The notes below the pieces were generated by a model. That model made no database searches, was not told the DNA's origin, and saw only the letters and a list, made by a program, of their open reading frames with translations. A program made the position numbers and the translations under genes. From the NCBI GenBank assembly GCA_004347685.1, contig SLTJ01000019.1, positions 1-63,660 on the forward strand: a DNA stretch of 63,660 nucleotides, written 5' to 3'. This document shows, piece after piece, positions 41,016 through 49,461 of this stretch. This stretch comes from Clostridia bacterium. Lineage in GTDB: Bacteria > Bacillota > DSM-521 > Neomoorellales > SLTJ01. Within the stretch, counting starts at the first letter, position 1. Every line of letters starts with the position of its first letter.

Positions 41016-41867
41016 CTAGGATAGAGCGCCTTCGTACTTCTGCATCAGGCCCATTATATCTTCCAGTTCTACAGGCCTGGGTATTTTCGTTGGTTGCCCG
41101 GCCCGGTTCAGGATATTTTGGGCCATTTCCTCGTATACCTTGGCCTGTTCAGATTCCGGGAAGAACTCCATGACTGTGCCTCCTTGGGCCTCGGCCTCCT
41201 GTACCTTGGGCGACCTAGGCACATAAGCCATAACCGGAATGCCTATCCTCTCCGCAAACTCTTCAACCAGATCCCGCTCGAAGTCCATATTACGCATGTT
41301 GCAGATTAGGCCGGCCACGCCTACGTTAGCCCCGGTTCTGGCCAGCTCGGAGATGGCGATACAGATGTTGTTGGCCGAATAAAGAGCCATAAGCTCACCA
41401 CTGAGGACAATGTAAACCTCATTAGCGTAACCGCGCCGCATAGGCTGGGAAAAACCACCACACACCACGTCAGCGATAACATCATAAACCAAAAAGTCTA
41501 CGCCCAATTTATTGGGAATATCATACTGTTTAAGGAGATCCAGAGCCAGGGCACTTCCCCGTCCCGCACAGCCCTCGGCCGGTTCAGGCCCTCCGGCTTC
41601 AGCACAATAAATGTCGCGGTACCCCTTCTTGACGGCCTGCATGACTGTGTCCTCATCCTGCCCCTTAATCCGGGAAAGCTCCAGGATGTTTTCCGTCGGC
41701 GGCTCACCTCCCAGCAGGGAGGCGGTAGAATCAACCTTGGGTGAACATCCAACTACCATTACCTTCCGCCCCCTGTTCTGCAGCGCCACCGCAACATTGG
41801 TCCCAACGGTGCTCTTGCCAATGCCGCCCTTACCGTACAGGGCTATTTGTCTGATATCATTAGCCAT
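41016..41867 (-). CDS. Nitrogenase-like Fe protein 1 (NifH/BchL family)
   Basis: 283 residues. P-loop YGKGGIGKSTVGTN, cluster cysteines Cys100 (EGCAGRGSA) and Cys136 (DVIADVVCGGFSQPM). CSPKVDST has Ser for the Asp39-equivalent of CDPKADST. It keeps the Arg in GCAGRG, unlike Fe protein 2. Clearly diverged from its neighbour, so the two are old paralogues rather than a recent duplicate. Presumed to deliver electrons to the D/K-like component 51 bases upstream. Confidence 0.9.
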   Translation of the reverse strand: MANDIRQIALYGKGGIGKSTVGTNVAVALQNRGRKVMVVGCSPKVDSTASLLGGEPPTENILELSRIKGQDEDTVMQAVKKGYRDIYCAEAGGPEPAEGCAGRGSALALDLLKQYDIPNKLGVDFLVYDVIADVVCGGFSQPMRRGYANEVYIVLSGELMALYSANNICIAISELARTGANVGVAGLICNMRNMDFERDLVEEFAERIGIPVMAYVPRSPKVQEAEAQGGTVMEFFPESEQAKVYEEMAQNILNRAGQPTKIPRPVELEDIMGLMQKYEGALS

Positions 41868-41918
41868 ATCACTCGCCCCCTGATTTTTGGCTTGTTGCTC
41901 CCTCGCTAGTACGTTGCT

Positions 41919-43340
41919 CTACAAAGTCGGGTTGCACCCGCGGAAGCCTGCTTGCACGATTTCGTCATAAGGAGTATCCCTCTTGATATACGACCTGGCT
42001 ATCCAACCACCCTTTTCAGACTTGACTTCATCAGTTACCCGGGCCATCTCAGTTAATAGGTGCAGGGTTCCCAGCACCCCGGCATAGGGCCAGGGAATAA
42101 AGGTAAAGTGATTAAAATAGTAAAATCCCCCCAAGCCAAGGTGCGGGATCTTTAACCCTTCTACTAAGGTCCGGTCGTTCTTCTGGCCGATGGCAAAATC
42201 TACGTTTTCCTCAACCAGCATCCGGCCATACTGGTAATAGGACGGGTCATCCAGCACCTTCATGTCCACGTACGGCGCTATTTCTTCCAGTTGTTTCTTG
42301 GCTACCTCCATGGCCCGGTCCGTCTCAGCCCAGAGACCAACCACCGCCGGCCTGGCATTCAAATCAAAGAACAGGTATCTGGCCATGGCGGCGGCAAAAG
42401 TTGAGTAACCCAACACGCCTACCCGCTTACCCGCCACATCGTGCATGACCCAACTGGCATTGTAGTCGTTGGCGATACGTCTCCTCACTCGATTCATGTC
42501 TGTCTTGAGCTGCTTCTTTGCCTTCTCGACATCGCCAAAGCGCTCCGCTATTTTGAGGTACCATTCTTCTGTATTGGCCAGTCCATAGGGGAGGACGACA
42601 TCAGTACCCCAGTTCTCCATCCCCAGTTCTGCGGTTACTGCCTCAAAATCTGGCAATACTTCTGGTGTCAATACGTAGTTGGCCTCAGCCTCACAGAAAC
42701 GCTCGAGATCGGAAATCCTGGTGTTAAAAGTAAGATGGACGTTAACCTGCACATCGGCAGCTTCGAGGAGCCTGACAATCTCGTAGGTATCATCAATCAT
42801 GTTGCGACTGCCCATCATGTGGTGGCCGATAATATTTATCTTCCCTTTTTGCGGCTTGCGGCTCTTATCGGCAAACCGGTCAATCAAAGCCCGGTAGACC
42901 ATCTGAGCTCCCAGGCGGTAGCCTCCCTGAAAACCAGGGGTATCCAGGGGAATAATGGGCACCCCGGTTTCCCCTTCCACCTGCCGGGCAACTCCCACTA
43001 AGTCGTCCTGGACCATACTGGTGGCGCAAGCGGATAGTAGCCAGATGGCATCCGCCCGACCCTTGTACCTGTTGGCGACTTCCCGCACCCTGTCGCGCAT
43101 TTTAGGCGTGCCACCGTAAATAAGATCGGCCTGCTGTACGGCGGTGTGGAAGATGGGCACGTTGGTGCCGTCAGGCACATTGTTGCTGCGAAAGTGAGTG
43201 TTGCTTATGGAGCAACCTGAAGGGCCGTGATTTACGACCACCGTCCCGTCAACCATCGAGGCGGCCATCACTGCGCCCATTTCCATACAGGGTTGAAACT
43301 TATCTACAATCTTATCCTGGGCCTTGACTGTTTCTATCAC
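41919..43340 (-). CDS. Nitrogenase-like component 1 beta subunit (NifK-like)
   Basis: 473 residues from GTG 43340, chosen because a G11-AAAG ribosome site precedes it; the longer frame runs into the upstream gene. Three cysteines match P-cluster ligands of NifK-type subunits: Cys18 (FQPCMEMGA), Cys43 (NHGPSGCSIS), Cys105 (LLSACATSMVQDDL). Later Rossmann-like segments (KINIIGHHMMGSRNMIDD, KRVGVLGYSTFAAAMARYLF) fit the family. Shorter than NifK. It pairs with the D-like subunit 19 bases upstream. Confidence 0.85.
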   Translation of the reverse strand: MIETVKAQDKIVDKFQPCMEMGAVMAASMVDGTVVVNHGPSGCSISNTHFRSNNVPDGTNVPIFHTAVQQADLIYGGTPKMRDRVREVANRYKGRADAIWLLSACATSMVQDDLVGVARQVEGETGVPIIPLDTPGFQGGYRLGAQMVYRALIDRFADKSRKPQKGKINIIGHHMMGSRNMIDDTYEIVRLLEAADVQVNVHLTFNTRISDLERFCEAEANYVLTPEVLPDFEAVTAELGMENWGTDVVLPYGLANTEEWYLKIAERFGDVEKAKKQLKTDMNRVRRRIANDYNASWVMHDVAGKRVGVLGYSTFAAAMARYLFFDLNARPAVVGLWAETDRAMEVAKKQLEEIAPYVDMKVLDDPSYYQYGRMLVEENVDFAIGQKNDRTLVEGLKIPHLGLGGFYYFNHFTFIPWPYAGVLGTLHLLTEMARVTDEVKSEKGGWIARSYIKRDTPYDEIVQAGFRGCNPTL

Positions 43341-43359
43341 TGCTTTCCCCCCCCCCCGG

Positions 43360-44880
43360 TTAGCCCTGAAGCTCAAAATCAAAGGACTTGCTGCCCCGCA
43401 ACCTGCCATATAGCGTTGGCCGCCGTCTAGGATCATCCTTCCGTTCGGCTGCCATGACAGCGGCGATTACGTCGCGGGCCATCCCTTCCGTGCCGCGAAA
43501 GCCGACATCCCGGGGCCGACATTTCGTCCGCCTGAATGGTTGACCGATATTATCTACGATTGGAACATTGGCTGCATCCCAGGCGTCGGCCCGCGCATAG
43601 GCAAAGACATCATTATGCATGTAAACCACGTCGTGGGGATCAACGTTTATCAGCTCCGCCATCTGGATGGCGGAAAGGGGCTTTTGCTCGGCATAGGGAC
43701 CGAATAGTATCAGGGGATCCACTCCATCGGAAATGAAATAACGCATGGTTTCTTCTTTAGCTTTTACGGCCAGGGGGTGCATCTCAAAGATATATGGGGT
43801 CATGCCGAGTTCCATGGCAAAACGGGCCTGGGCCAGGGGTCTGGTGGCGGCAGCCTGCACCATGCGCACCCCGTCAATGAGGGCCACTTTCCCTTTGGCC
43901 ATTTGCCTGGCCTTTTCCCAGGTCTCCTTTATAACATCATATTCCCGATTAATGAACCTGGCGGCTTCGTCTCTCACTCCCATGAACTCGGCCAGTTCGT
44001 TGATCCACCTTATCGTAGTCTCGACGCCAATGGGTTTACCGTGCTTCATATATGGAGTACCAAAACGCTTCTGCATCTCTTTGGCCAGCGGATACCCCCA
44101 GCAGGTGCAATCAATGGCATTGACCGCCGCTTCAGGAGCAGTACGGAAGTATTCATAATCACCGCCGAACAGGGCGCGATGCATCTTCAAACCTATTCCT
44201 TCAACGGTTCGGGCCAGTTCATGGGCATTGGTCGGATAGACGGGATCCCACCGTTTGCGTTCTGGCATTCCCGGGCCGCTGAACATGTCCTTGTACAGGC
44301 CAATAATATTAACTGCTTTAGGGTCAACTTTTTTGGGCGGATCCATGATCTGTGTATAGAGAGGCACATTTAGCTCAGCGACATCTCCGGTCCAGGTGCA
44401 GGAGAAACCTTCGCTGGGAATAAATACAATTTTTGCCTTAACTTCGTCCTTGACAGCATCGATGGCCTGTGGGATATCGTCCATATTGAGACCAGCACAG
44501 CAGTTGGAATGGACTATGATTAAGGGTGGGTGATACTCCCGGTCAGCCCGGCGCAGCGTTTCCTGCAATTCATCTTCCCCGCCCAGGATGACCTGCTTGT
44601 TGCCCATGTTACTGGTAGGGATATGTAGAAACGGGAGGCCAAAATGTTCTTCAAAATGAATGCCGTGGAATACCCTGCCCGAGGCCTCACACCCCAGCGG
44701 ACCGTGTACAACCACAACGATGTCGTCCAGCATACCGGTAAGGGTGACCATCCACTGCCAACGGCACCAAATACCCCAGGCAGCCGGAAACTTCTCTTCA
44801 ATTTGTTTTTGCGCCTTGACAGGAGGAGTTTCTTCCAGAACCTCGCTCAGGCGCCGTAATTCGTAGCCTTCCAGTGCCAT
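43360..44880 (-). CDS. Nitrogenase-like component 1 alpha subunit (NifD-like)
   Basis: 506 residues from ATG 44880 (AAGGGGGC, 7 bases upstream). P-cluster-type cysteines Cys39 (GIWCRW), Cys64 (VHGPLGCEASG) and Cys127/128 (SNCCAGLNMDDI). Cys258 (AVNAIDCTCWGYPL) lies where NifD has the cofactor ligand Cys275. No clear counterpart of the homocitrate/FeMo-co His442 is visible: the PFRRTKCRPRDVGFRG region lacks His. So it can probably hold a P-type cluster and perhaps another cofactor or substrate, but not a standard FeMo-co. First gene of the operon. Confidence 0.85.
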   Translation of the reverse strand: MALEGYELRRLSEVLEETPPVKAQKQIEEKFPAAWGIWCRWQWMVTLTGMLDDIVVVVHGPLGCEASGRVFHGIHFEEHFGLPFLHIPTSNMGNKQVILGGEDELQETLRRADREYHPPLIIVHSNCCAGLNMDDIPQAIDAVKDEVKAKIVFIPSEGFSCTWTGDVAELNVPLYTQIMDPPKKVDPKAVNIIGLYKDMFSGPGMPERKRWDPVYPTNAHELARTVEGIGLKMHRALFGGDYEYFRTAPEAAVNAIDCTCWGYPLAKEMQKRFGTPYMKHGKPIGVETTIRWINELAEFMGVRDEAARFINREYDVIKETWEKARQMAKGKVALIDGVRMVQAAATRPLAQARFAMELGMTPYIFEMHPLAVKAKEETMRYFISDGVDPLILFGPYAEQKPLSAIQMAELINVDPHDVVYMHNDVFAYARADAWDAANVPIVDNIGQPFRRTKCRPRDVGFRGTEGMARDVIAAVMAAERKDDPRRRPTLYGRLRGSKSFDFELQG

Positions 44881-44985
44881 TAAATCAGCCCCCTTTCCGA
44901 ACATTTTTCCTCAAAAAGAAGATGCGGCAACTACTATTCTTCCTTTTCAACCTCCTTGCAGACAAAAGTATATCTCTATATGCCC

Positions 44986-45014
44986 AATATACACCGGAAC
45001 AAATAATATGTCAA
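44986..45014 (-). promoter_or_regulatory. Near-consensus sigma-A promoter of the nitrogenase-like operon
   Basis: TTGACA (45014-45009), a 17-base spacer and TATATT (44991-44986) on the minus strand. The leader of about 100 bases contains an AAGGAGG followed by a short frame from a TTG ending just before the D-like ATG, a possible but weak leader peptide. No Fur, NifA or CooA site was recognised. Confidence 0.75.
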
Positions 45015-45106
45015 TGTTTTTTTTGACCCAGAAAAGAATGAATAACTACGGGTTAACCCTGACGATATTTGCTCGCAATGCATGGGAGATATTCAGCGCC
45101 TGTCCA

Positions 45107-45133
45107 GCAGGAATCTTCGCCGGCGCGCCGAAA
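45107..45133 (+). promoter_or_regulatory. Sigma-H-type promoter of the pfkA cluster
   Basis: GCAGGAATC, 13 bases, CGAAA; 72 bases before the DUF2007-like start. Confidence 0.55.
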
Positions 45134-45205
45134 GCATTAGCCTGGAAAGAAGTATTTGCGTTGACTTCGGGGCAAAATAGCATCAGGGCAGAGGGAGGCG
45201 GCCCC

Positions 45206-45406
45206 ATGTGGACTGTCATTTATCTGGCTTCTGATAGGCGAAAGGCTGAGGAGGTACAGCAGCACCTGCAGAAGGAGGGCTTTTTGGTGATGTTGCGGAG
45301 CGCCAACGCTGACGAGCCGTTCACGATGGAAGTGCTGGTTCCGGAAACCGAGGCCCAGGAAGCGCAGGATTTTCTCACCGATTTGTGGATAAGCTTCGGA
45401 AGGTAG
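45206..45406 (+). CDS. Small DUF2007-like protein
   Basis: 66 residues from ATG 45206, supported by GAGGGAGG eight bases upstream; the frame is open further back but that part is not protein-like. WTVIYLASDRRKAEEVQQHLQKEGF...MEVLVPETEAQEAQDFL has the beta-alpha-beta pattern of DUF2007 small putative signalling/ACT-like proteins. Located 9 bases before pfkA, so probably co-translated and possibly linked to glycolysis control (inference). Confidence 0.6.
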   Translation: MWTVIYLASDRRKAEEVQQHLQKEGFLVMLRSANADEPFTMEVLVPETEAQEAQDFLTDLWISFGR

Positions 45407-45415
45407 GCAACCTCG

Positions 45416-46372
45416 ATGCAGAGGTTAGGGGTCTTGACCAGCGGTGGGGACGCCCCCGGGATGAACGCGGCCATTCGGGCTGTGGTCCGGACGGCGGTGG
45501 CGCGCGGCCTGAAGGTAACCGGCATTGCCCACGGTTTTGCCGGCCTGATTGCCGGGGAGTTTCAGGAAATGGACAGTGGCTCGGTGGCCGGGATTATCCA
45601 CCGGGGCGGGACAATCTTACGGACCGCTAGATCTGCGGAATTTATGCGGCCTGAGGGTCAGGCCAAAGCTGTAGTCAGGTTGCAGGAAGCCGGGATTGAC
45701 GCCCTGATAGCCATCGGCGGTGACGGTACCTTTCGCGGCACGGCCAGCCTGGCAGCTATGGGCATACCGGCGGCCGCGGTTCCGGCCACTATTGACAACG
45801 ATATTGCCGGCACGGATTACAGTATCGGCTTTGATACCGCGGTCAATACGGCGGTAGAGGCCATCAATAAGATCCGGGATACGGCCACCTCCCACGAGCG
45901 GGTTTTCCTGATAGAAGTCATGGGCCGGGAGAGCGGACACATTGCCCTCATGGCCGGCCTGGCCGGCGGGGCCGAGTCCATCCTGGTGCCAGAGATACCC
46001 TTTGACCTGCAGGTGGTGATGGAGCGGGTAATAAAGGCGCGGCAGGCGAACAGGCTCCACAGCATCATTGTGGTGGCCGAAGGGGCTGCCGGTGCCCCGG
46101 GCCTGGGCGAGGAAATCGCCAGGCTCACCAATATGGAGACCAGGGTCACCATCCTGGGGCATATCCAGCGGGGCGGCACGCCCACGGCCTACGACCGGAT
46201 TCTGGCCAGCCGCATGGGCGCGGCTGCCGTGGAACTCCTCCTGGCCGGGCGGCGCGGCTTCATGGCCGGCCTCGTGGGTGAGGGCATCGTGGCCCGGGAC
46301 CTCGACCAGGTGGTCGGCCGGCGTAAGGAGATCAGCCGTGAGCTCTACGAGCTCGCGGCCGTTCTGGCGTAG
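45416..46372 (+). CDS. pfkA: ATP-dependent 6-phosphofructokinase
   Basis: 318 residues, typical bacterial size. GVLTSGGDAPGMNAAIRAVVR, IGGDGTFRG (Gly pattern of ATP-using enzymes), ATIDNDIAGTDYSIGFDTAVNTA (catalytic Asp), MGRESGHIAL, and HIQRGGTPTAYDR. Commits fructose 6-phosphate to glycolysis. Followed by pyk in the same direction. Confidence 0.95.
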   Translation: MQRLGVLTSGGDAPGMNAAIRAVVRTAVARGLKVTGIAHGFAGLIAGEFQEMDSGSVAGIIHRGGTILRTARSAEFMRPEGQAKAVVRLQEAGIDALIAIGGDGTFRGTASLAAMGIPAAAVPATIDNDIAGTDYSIGFDTAVNTAVEAINKIRDTATSHERVFLIEVMGRESGHIALMAGLAGGAESILVPEIPFDLQVVMERVIKARQANRLHSIIVVAEGAAGAPGLGEEIARLTNMETRVTILGHIQRGGTPTAYDRILASRMGAAAVELLLAGRRGFMAGLVGEGIVARDLDQVVGRRKEISRELYELAAVLA

Positions 46373-46393
46373 GCGATTTCTTCTGGTTTGCCC

Positions 46394-46422
46394 CTGCTTC
46401 CGACCTCTGACTTCTGGACTCG
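46394..46422 (-). repeat. Heptameric purine-rich repeat tract
   Basis: On the minus strand the tract reads as AGTCCAG, AAGTCAG, AGGTCGG, AAGCAGG. It sits between pfkA and pyk and is the same class as the tracts at 2702, 17893 and 47886. Confidence 0.4.
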
Positions 46423-46466
46423 AGCGGCGATGCTATAAGGCTACCGAGGGGGGGTTGTTTTTAGCC

Positions 46467-47975
46467 ATGCGCCATGTGAAAATTGTCTGCACCATCGGTC
46501 CAGCCAGCGACCAGGAGGTCACCCTCAAGGAAATGCTTCAAGCCGGCATGGATCTTGCCCGGCTTAATTTTTCCCACGGTACCCGCGCGGAACACGGAGC
46601 TCGCATAGCCACCCTGCGCCAGGTAGCGGAGCAGGTCGGACAGCCGTTGGGGATCCTCCTGGATACCCAGGGACCGGAACTCAGGGTCGGCCAGTTGCCC
46701 GGAGGAAGCATCGTCCTGGAGACTGGCAGCCGCATCACCCTTGGCCCGGAGGGAACCGCCGGCGGACCGGGGCCGTATCTCCCGATTAATTACCCAGCCC
46801 TGGCCGGGGATGTCAGGCCCGGGGACCAGATTCTCCTGGATGACGGCCTAATAGGACTGGAAGTAGAGGAAATCAGGGCCGGAGAGGGCCGGATTACCTG
46901 CCGGGTGCAGAATAACGGCCTCCTGACCAGCCGCAAAGGGATCAATGTCCCTGGCCGGGAGATAGGTCTTCCTGCGCTCACAGAAAAAGATAAGGAGGAT
47001 ATAGCCTTTGGCCTGGACCGGGGGATTGATTTCATCGCCGCCTCCTTTGTCCGGCGCGCGGCCGACATCACCGAACTGAAGTCTTTCCTTGCCAGCCGTG
47101 GCGCCGGTGTCTGGGTGATAGCCAAGATTGAGAACCGGGCCGCAGTGGAAAACCTGGAGGAAATCCTCGCGGTGGCCGACGGAGTAATGGTGGCCCGGGG
47201 GGACCTGGGGGTGGAAATACCGGCTGAGGAAGTACCCCTGGTGCAAAAAAGGATCATCCGCCTGGCCAACAACCTGGGTAAGCCAGTGATCACCGCCACC
47301 CAGATGCTGGAGAGCATGATCGAACACCCGCGGCCTACCCGGGCCGAGGCCAGCGACGTGGCCAATGCCGTCCTGGATGGCACCGATGCGGTAATGCTCT
47401 CCGGGGAAACAGCGGCCGGCAAATACCCGGTGGAGGCGGTCGGCACCATGGTTCGTATTGTGGTCCAGGCTGAGGCGGCCCTGCCTTACCGGCGACTCCT
47501 CGCCCGGCGCTCTCGGACAACGGCCCCCACCGTCCCGGATGCCATCAGCTACGCCAGTTGCACAATAGCCCAGGCCATAAACGCCGTGGCCATCATTACT
47601 CCCACGGCTTCAGGCTCCACCCCACGCATGGTGGCCAAATACCGGCCCCGGCAGCCCATAATCGCCGCCACCCCTGATCTGAGCGTTCAGCACCGCCTGA
47701 CCTTGATCTGGGGGGTGATACCCCGGCTGGTGCGGCCCCACAGCGGTACCGACGCGATGATCGCCGAAGCCATGCGCGCCAGCTTGGAAAGCGGCTTGGT
47801 GCGGGAAGGTGACGTCACCGTGGTAACGGCTGGCGTGCCGGCCGGCATTCCCGGGAGCACCAACCTCTTAAAGGTGCAGGTCGCAAGACTGGAGGTTGGA
47901 GGTTGGAGCTTGGGATCGCCGGCAGGAACCGGGTCACGGCGGTTTCATAATCTCCGAGCAGGATTTCAAGGCTAA
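46467..47975 (+). CDS. pyk: Pyruvate kinase
   Basis: 502 residues from ATG 46467 (an in-frame TTG at 46455 is too close to the GAGGGGGG ribosome site; the much longer open frame is spurious). VKIVCTIGPASDQEVTLKEML, TQGPELRVG, LTEKDKEDIAFGLDRGIDFIAASFVR, MVARGDLGVEIP, ITATQMLESMIEHPRPTRAEASDVANAVLDGTDAVMLSGETAAGKYP. It lacks the PEP-utiliser-like extra C-terminal domain of many Firmicutes. The final 30 or so residues are translated from a heptad repeat tract and look non-native. Confidence 0.93.
   Translation: MRHVKIVCTIGPASDQEVTLKEMLQAGMDLARLNFSHGTRAEHGARIATLRQVAEQVGQPLGILLDTQGPELRVGQLPGGSIVLETGSRITLGPEGTAGGPGPYLPINYPALAGDVRPGDQILLDDGLIGLEVEEIRAGEGRITCRVQNNGLLTSRKGINVPGREIGLPALTEKDKEDIAFGLDRGIDFIAASFVRRAADITELKSFLASRGAGVWVIAKIENRAAVENLEEILAVADGVMVARGDLGVEIPAEEVPLVQKRIIRLANNLGKPVITATQMLESMIEHPRPTRAEASDVANAVLDGTDAVMLSGETAAGKYPVEAVGTMVRIVVQAEAALPYRRLLARRSRTTAPTVPDAISYASCTIAQAINAVAIITPTASGSTPRMVAKYRPRQPIIAATPDLSVQHRLTLIWGVIPRLVRPHSGTDAMIAEAMRASLESGLVREGDVTVVTAGVPAGIPGSTNLLKVQVARLEVGGWSLGSPAGTGSRRFHNLRAGFQG
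47886..47914 (+). repeat. Heptad repeat tract inside the pyk 3' end
   Basis: AGGTTGG, AGGTTGG, AGCTTGG in tandem within the last codons of pyk; the same repeat class is otherwise intergenic here. Confidence 0.45.
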
Positions 47976-48057
47976 ATATAGAAGCTAGTTTGAAGACCGT
48001 TTACGCTGGTCCGCTATCTAGCAACAACCAACCTTCTTACCTGGAGGTCATTCATTT

Positions 48058-49458
48058 ATGGGCCTGGCTATTACCGATACCACTCTACGGGATGCGCATC
48101 AGTCCTTGCTGGCCACACGCATGCGTACTGAGGACATGTTGCCCATTGCCGAGAAAATGGACGCCGCCGGTTTTCATTCCCTAGAGGTCTGGGGCGGAGC
48201 CACCTTTGACACCTGCATGCGCTTCCTAAACGAAGACCCGTGGGAGAGGCTGCGCACCCTGCGCCGGCATTTCCGCCAAACCAAACTACAGATGCTTCTC
48301 CGTGGCCAGAACCTGGTGGGATATAAGCATTACGCGGACGACGTAGTGGAGGCCTTCGTTACCAGGGCCAGAGAAAACGGCATTGACATTTTCCGTATCT
48401 TCGATGCCCTTAACGACGAGAGGAATATGGCCAAGCCCATGGAGGTCGCAAAAAAGGTGGGCGGCCGCGTGCAGGCCACCCTCTCTTACACCATCAGCCC
48501 GGTACATAACATCGCCCATTACGTGACCAAGGCCAAGACCCTGGTGGATATGGGGGCGGATTCCATCTGTATTAAGGATATGGCCGGCATAATTACCCCC
48601 ACGGCGGCCTACGAGCTGGTGAAACGGATAAAAGACGATCTCCATATTATGGTCCAGTTGCACTGCCACTATACTAGCGGCATGGCCTCCATGGCCTACC
48701 TCAAGGCAATCGAGGCCGGTGTTGACGTGGTGGACACCGCCATCTCCTCCATGGCCATGTCCACCTCCCAGCCGCCTACCGAAAGCCTGGTGGCGGCCTT
48801 GCAGGGCACGCCTTACGACACCGGCCTGGATCTCGAGTTGCTCTCCGAGATCGCCCAATACTTCCAGCAGGTACGCAAGAAATACGCTCAGTTTGACCTG
48901 GCGGCAGGCACGGTGGATGTCAACGTCCTGCGCTACCAGATACCGGGGGGCATGATCTCCAACTTCATCTCCCAGTTGTCCCAACAAAACGCCCTGGACA
49001 AACTCCCCGAGGTGTTGGAAGAAGTGCCGCGGGTGCGGGAAGACCTGGGTTATCCGCCCCTGGTCACCCCGACCAGCCAGATAGTCGGCTCCCAGGCGGT
49101 CCTCAACGTGCTGGCTGGTGAGCGATATAAGATGGTGAGCAATGAGGTCAAAGCCTATGTCCGGGGTTTGTACGGCCAGCCCCCGGCGCCGGTGAAAGAA
49201 GATGTGCGCCGAAAAATAATCGGCGACGAGGAGCCGATTACCTGCCGTCCGGCCGGCCTCCTGGAGCCGCAGTTGCCGGAGGCCAAAAAGGCCATCGCCG
49301 CCTACCTGGAGAGCGAAGAGGATGTCCTCTCCTACGCCCTCTTCCCGGCCGTGGCCGAAAAATTTCTGGAGGAACGCATGGCCGGCAAATACAAGGTGGA
49401 TTTCAGCATTGCCCGGGAGGGGCTGGCCAACAGCGGCCTGGCCTACCACCCGGTATAG
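48058..49458 (+). CDS. Carboxyltransferase subunit (oxaloacetate decarboxylase alpha / pyruvate carboxylase subunit B)
   Basis: 466 residues. ITDTTLRDAHQSLLATRMRTEDML, HSLEVWGGATFDTCMRFLNEDPWERLR, SICIKDMAGIITP, VQLHCHYTSGMA (metal-binding His pair), and the conserved C-terminal carboxyltransferase helices. The biotin-carrier domain is absent, so it must use a separate BCCP. Oxaloacetate decarboxylase (sodium pump) needs beta/gamma subunits and pyruvate carboxylase needs a biotin carboxylase; none is in the window, so the direction of the reaction is open. Confidence 0.88.
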   Translation: MGLAITDTTLRDAHQSLLATRMRTEDMLPIAEKMDAAGFHSLEVWGGATFDTCMRFLNEDPWERLRTLRRHFRQTKLQMLLRGQNLVGYKHYADDVVEAFVTRARENGIDIFRIFDALNDERNMAKPMEVAKKVGGRVQATLSYTISPVHNIAHYVTKAKTLVDMGADSICIKDMAGIITPTAAYELVKRIKDDLHIMVQLHCHYTSGMASMAYLKAIEAGVDVVDTAISSMAMSTSQPPTESLVAALQGTPYDTGLDLELLSEIAQYFQQVRKKYAQFDLAAGTVDVNVLRYQIPGGMISNFISQLSQQNALDKLPEVLEEVPRVREDLGYPPLVTPTSQIVGSQAVLNVLAGERYKMVSNEVKAYVRGLYGQPPAPVKEDVRRKIIGDEEPITCRPAGLLEPQLPEAKKAIAAYLESEEDVLSYALFPAVAEKFLEERMAGKYKVDFSIAREGLANSGLAYHPV

Positions 49459-49461
49459 GGT

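Noticed and set aside
40152-44880. Calling the D-K-H-H operon a nitrogen-fixing nitrogenase
   Set aside because: No nifB, nifE, nifN or nifV, no clear FeMo-co His ligand, and subunits shorter than NifD/NifK.
46068-46466. Long N-terminal extension of pyruvate kinase overlapping pfkA
   Set aside because: It is pfkA read in the wrong frame; pyruvate kinase homology starts at 46467.
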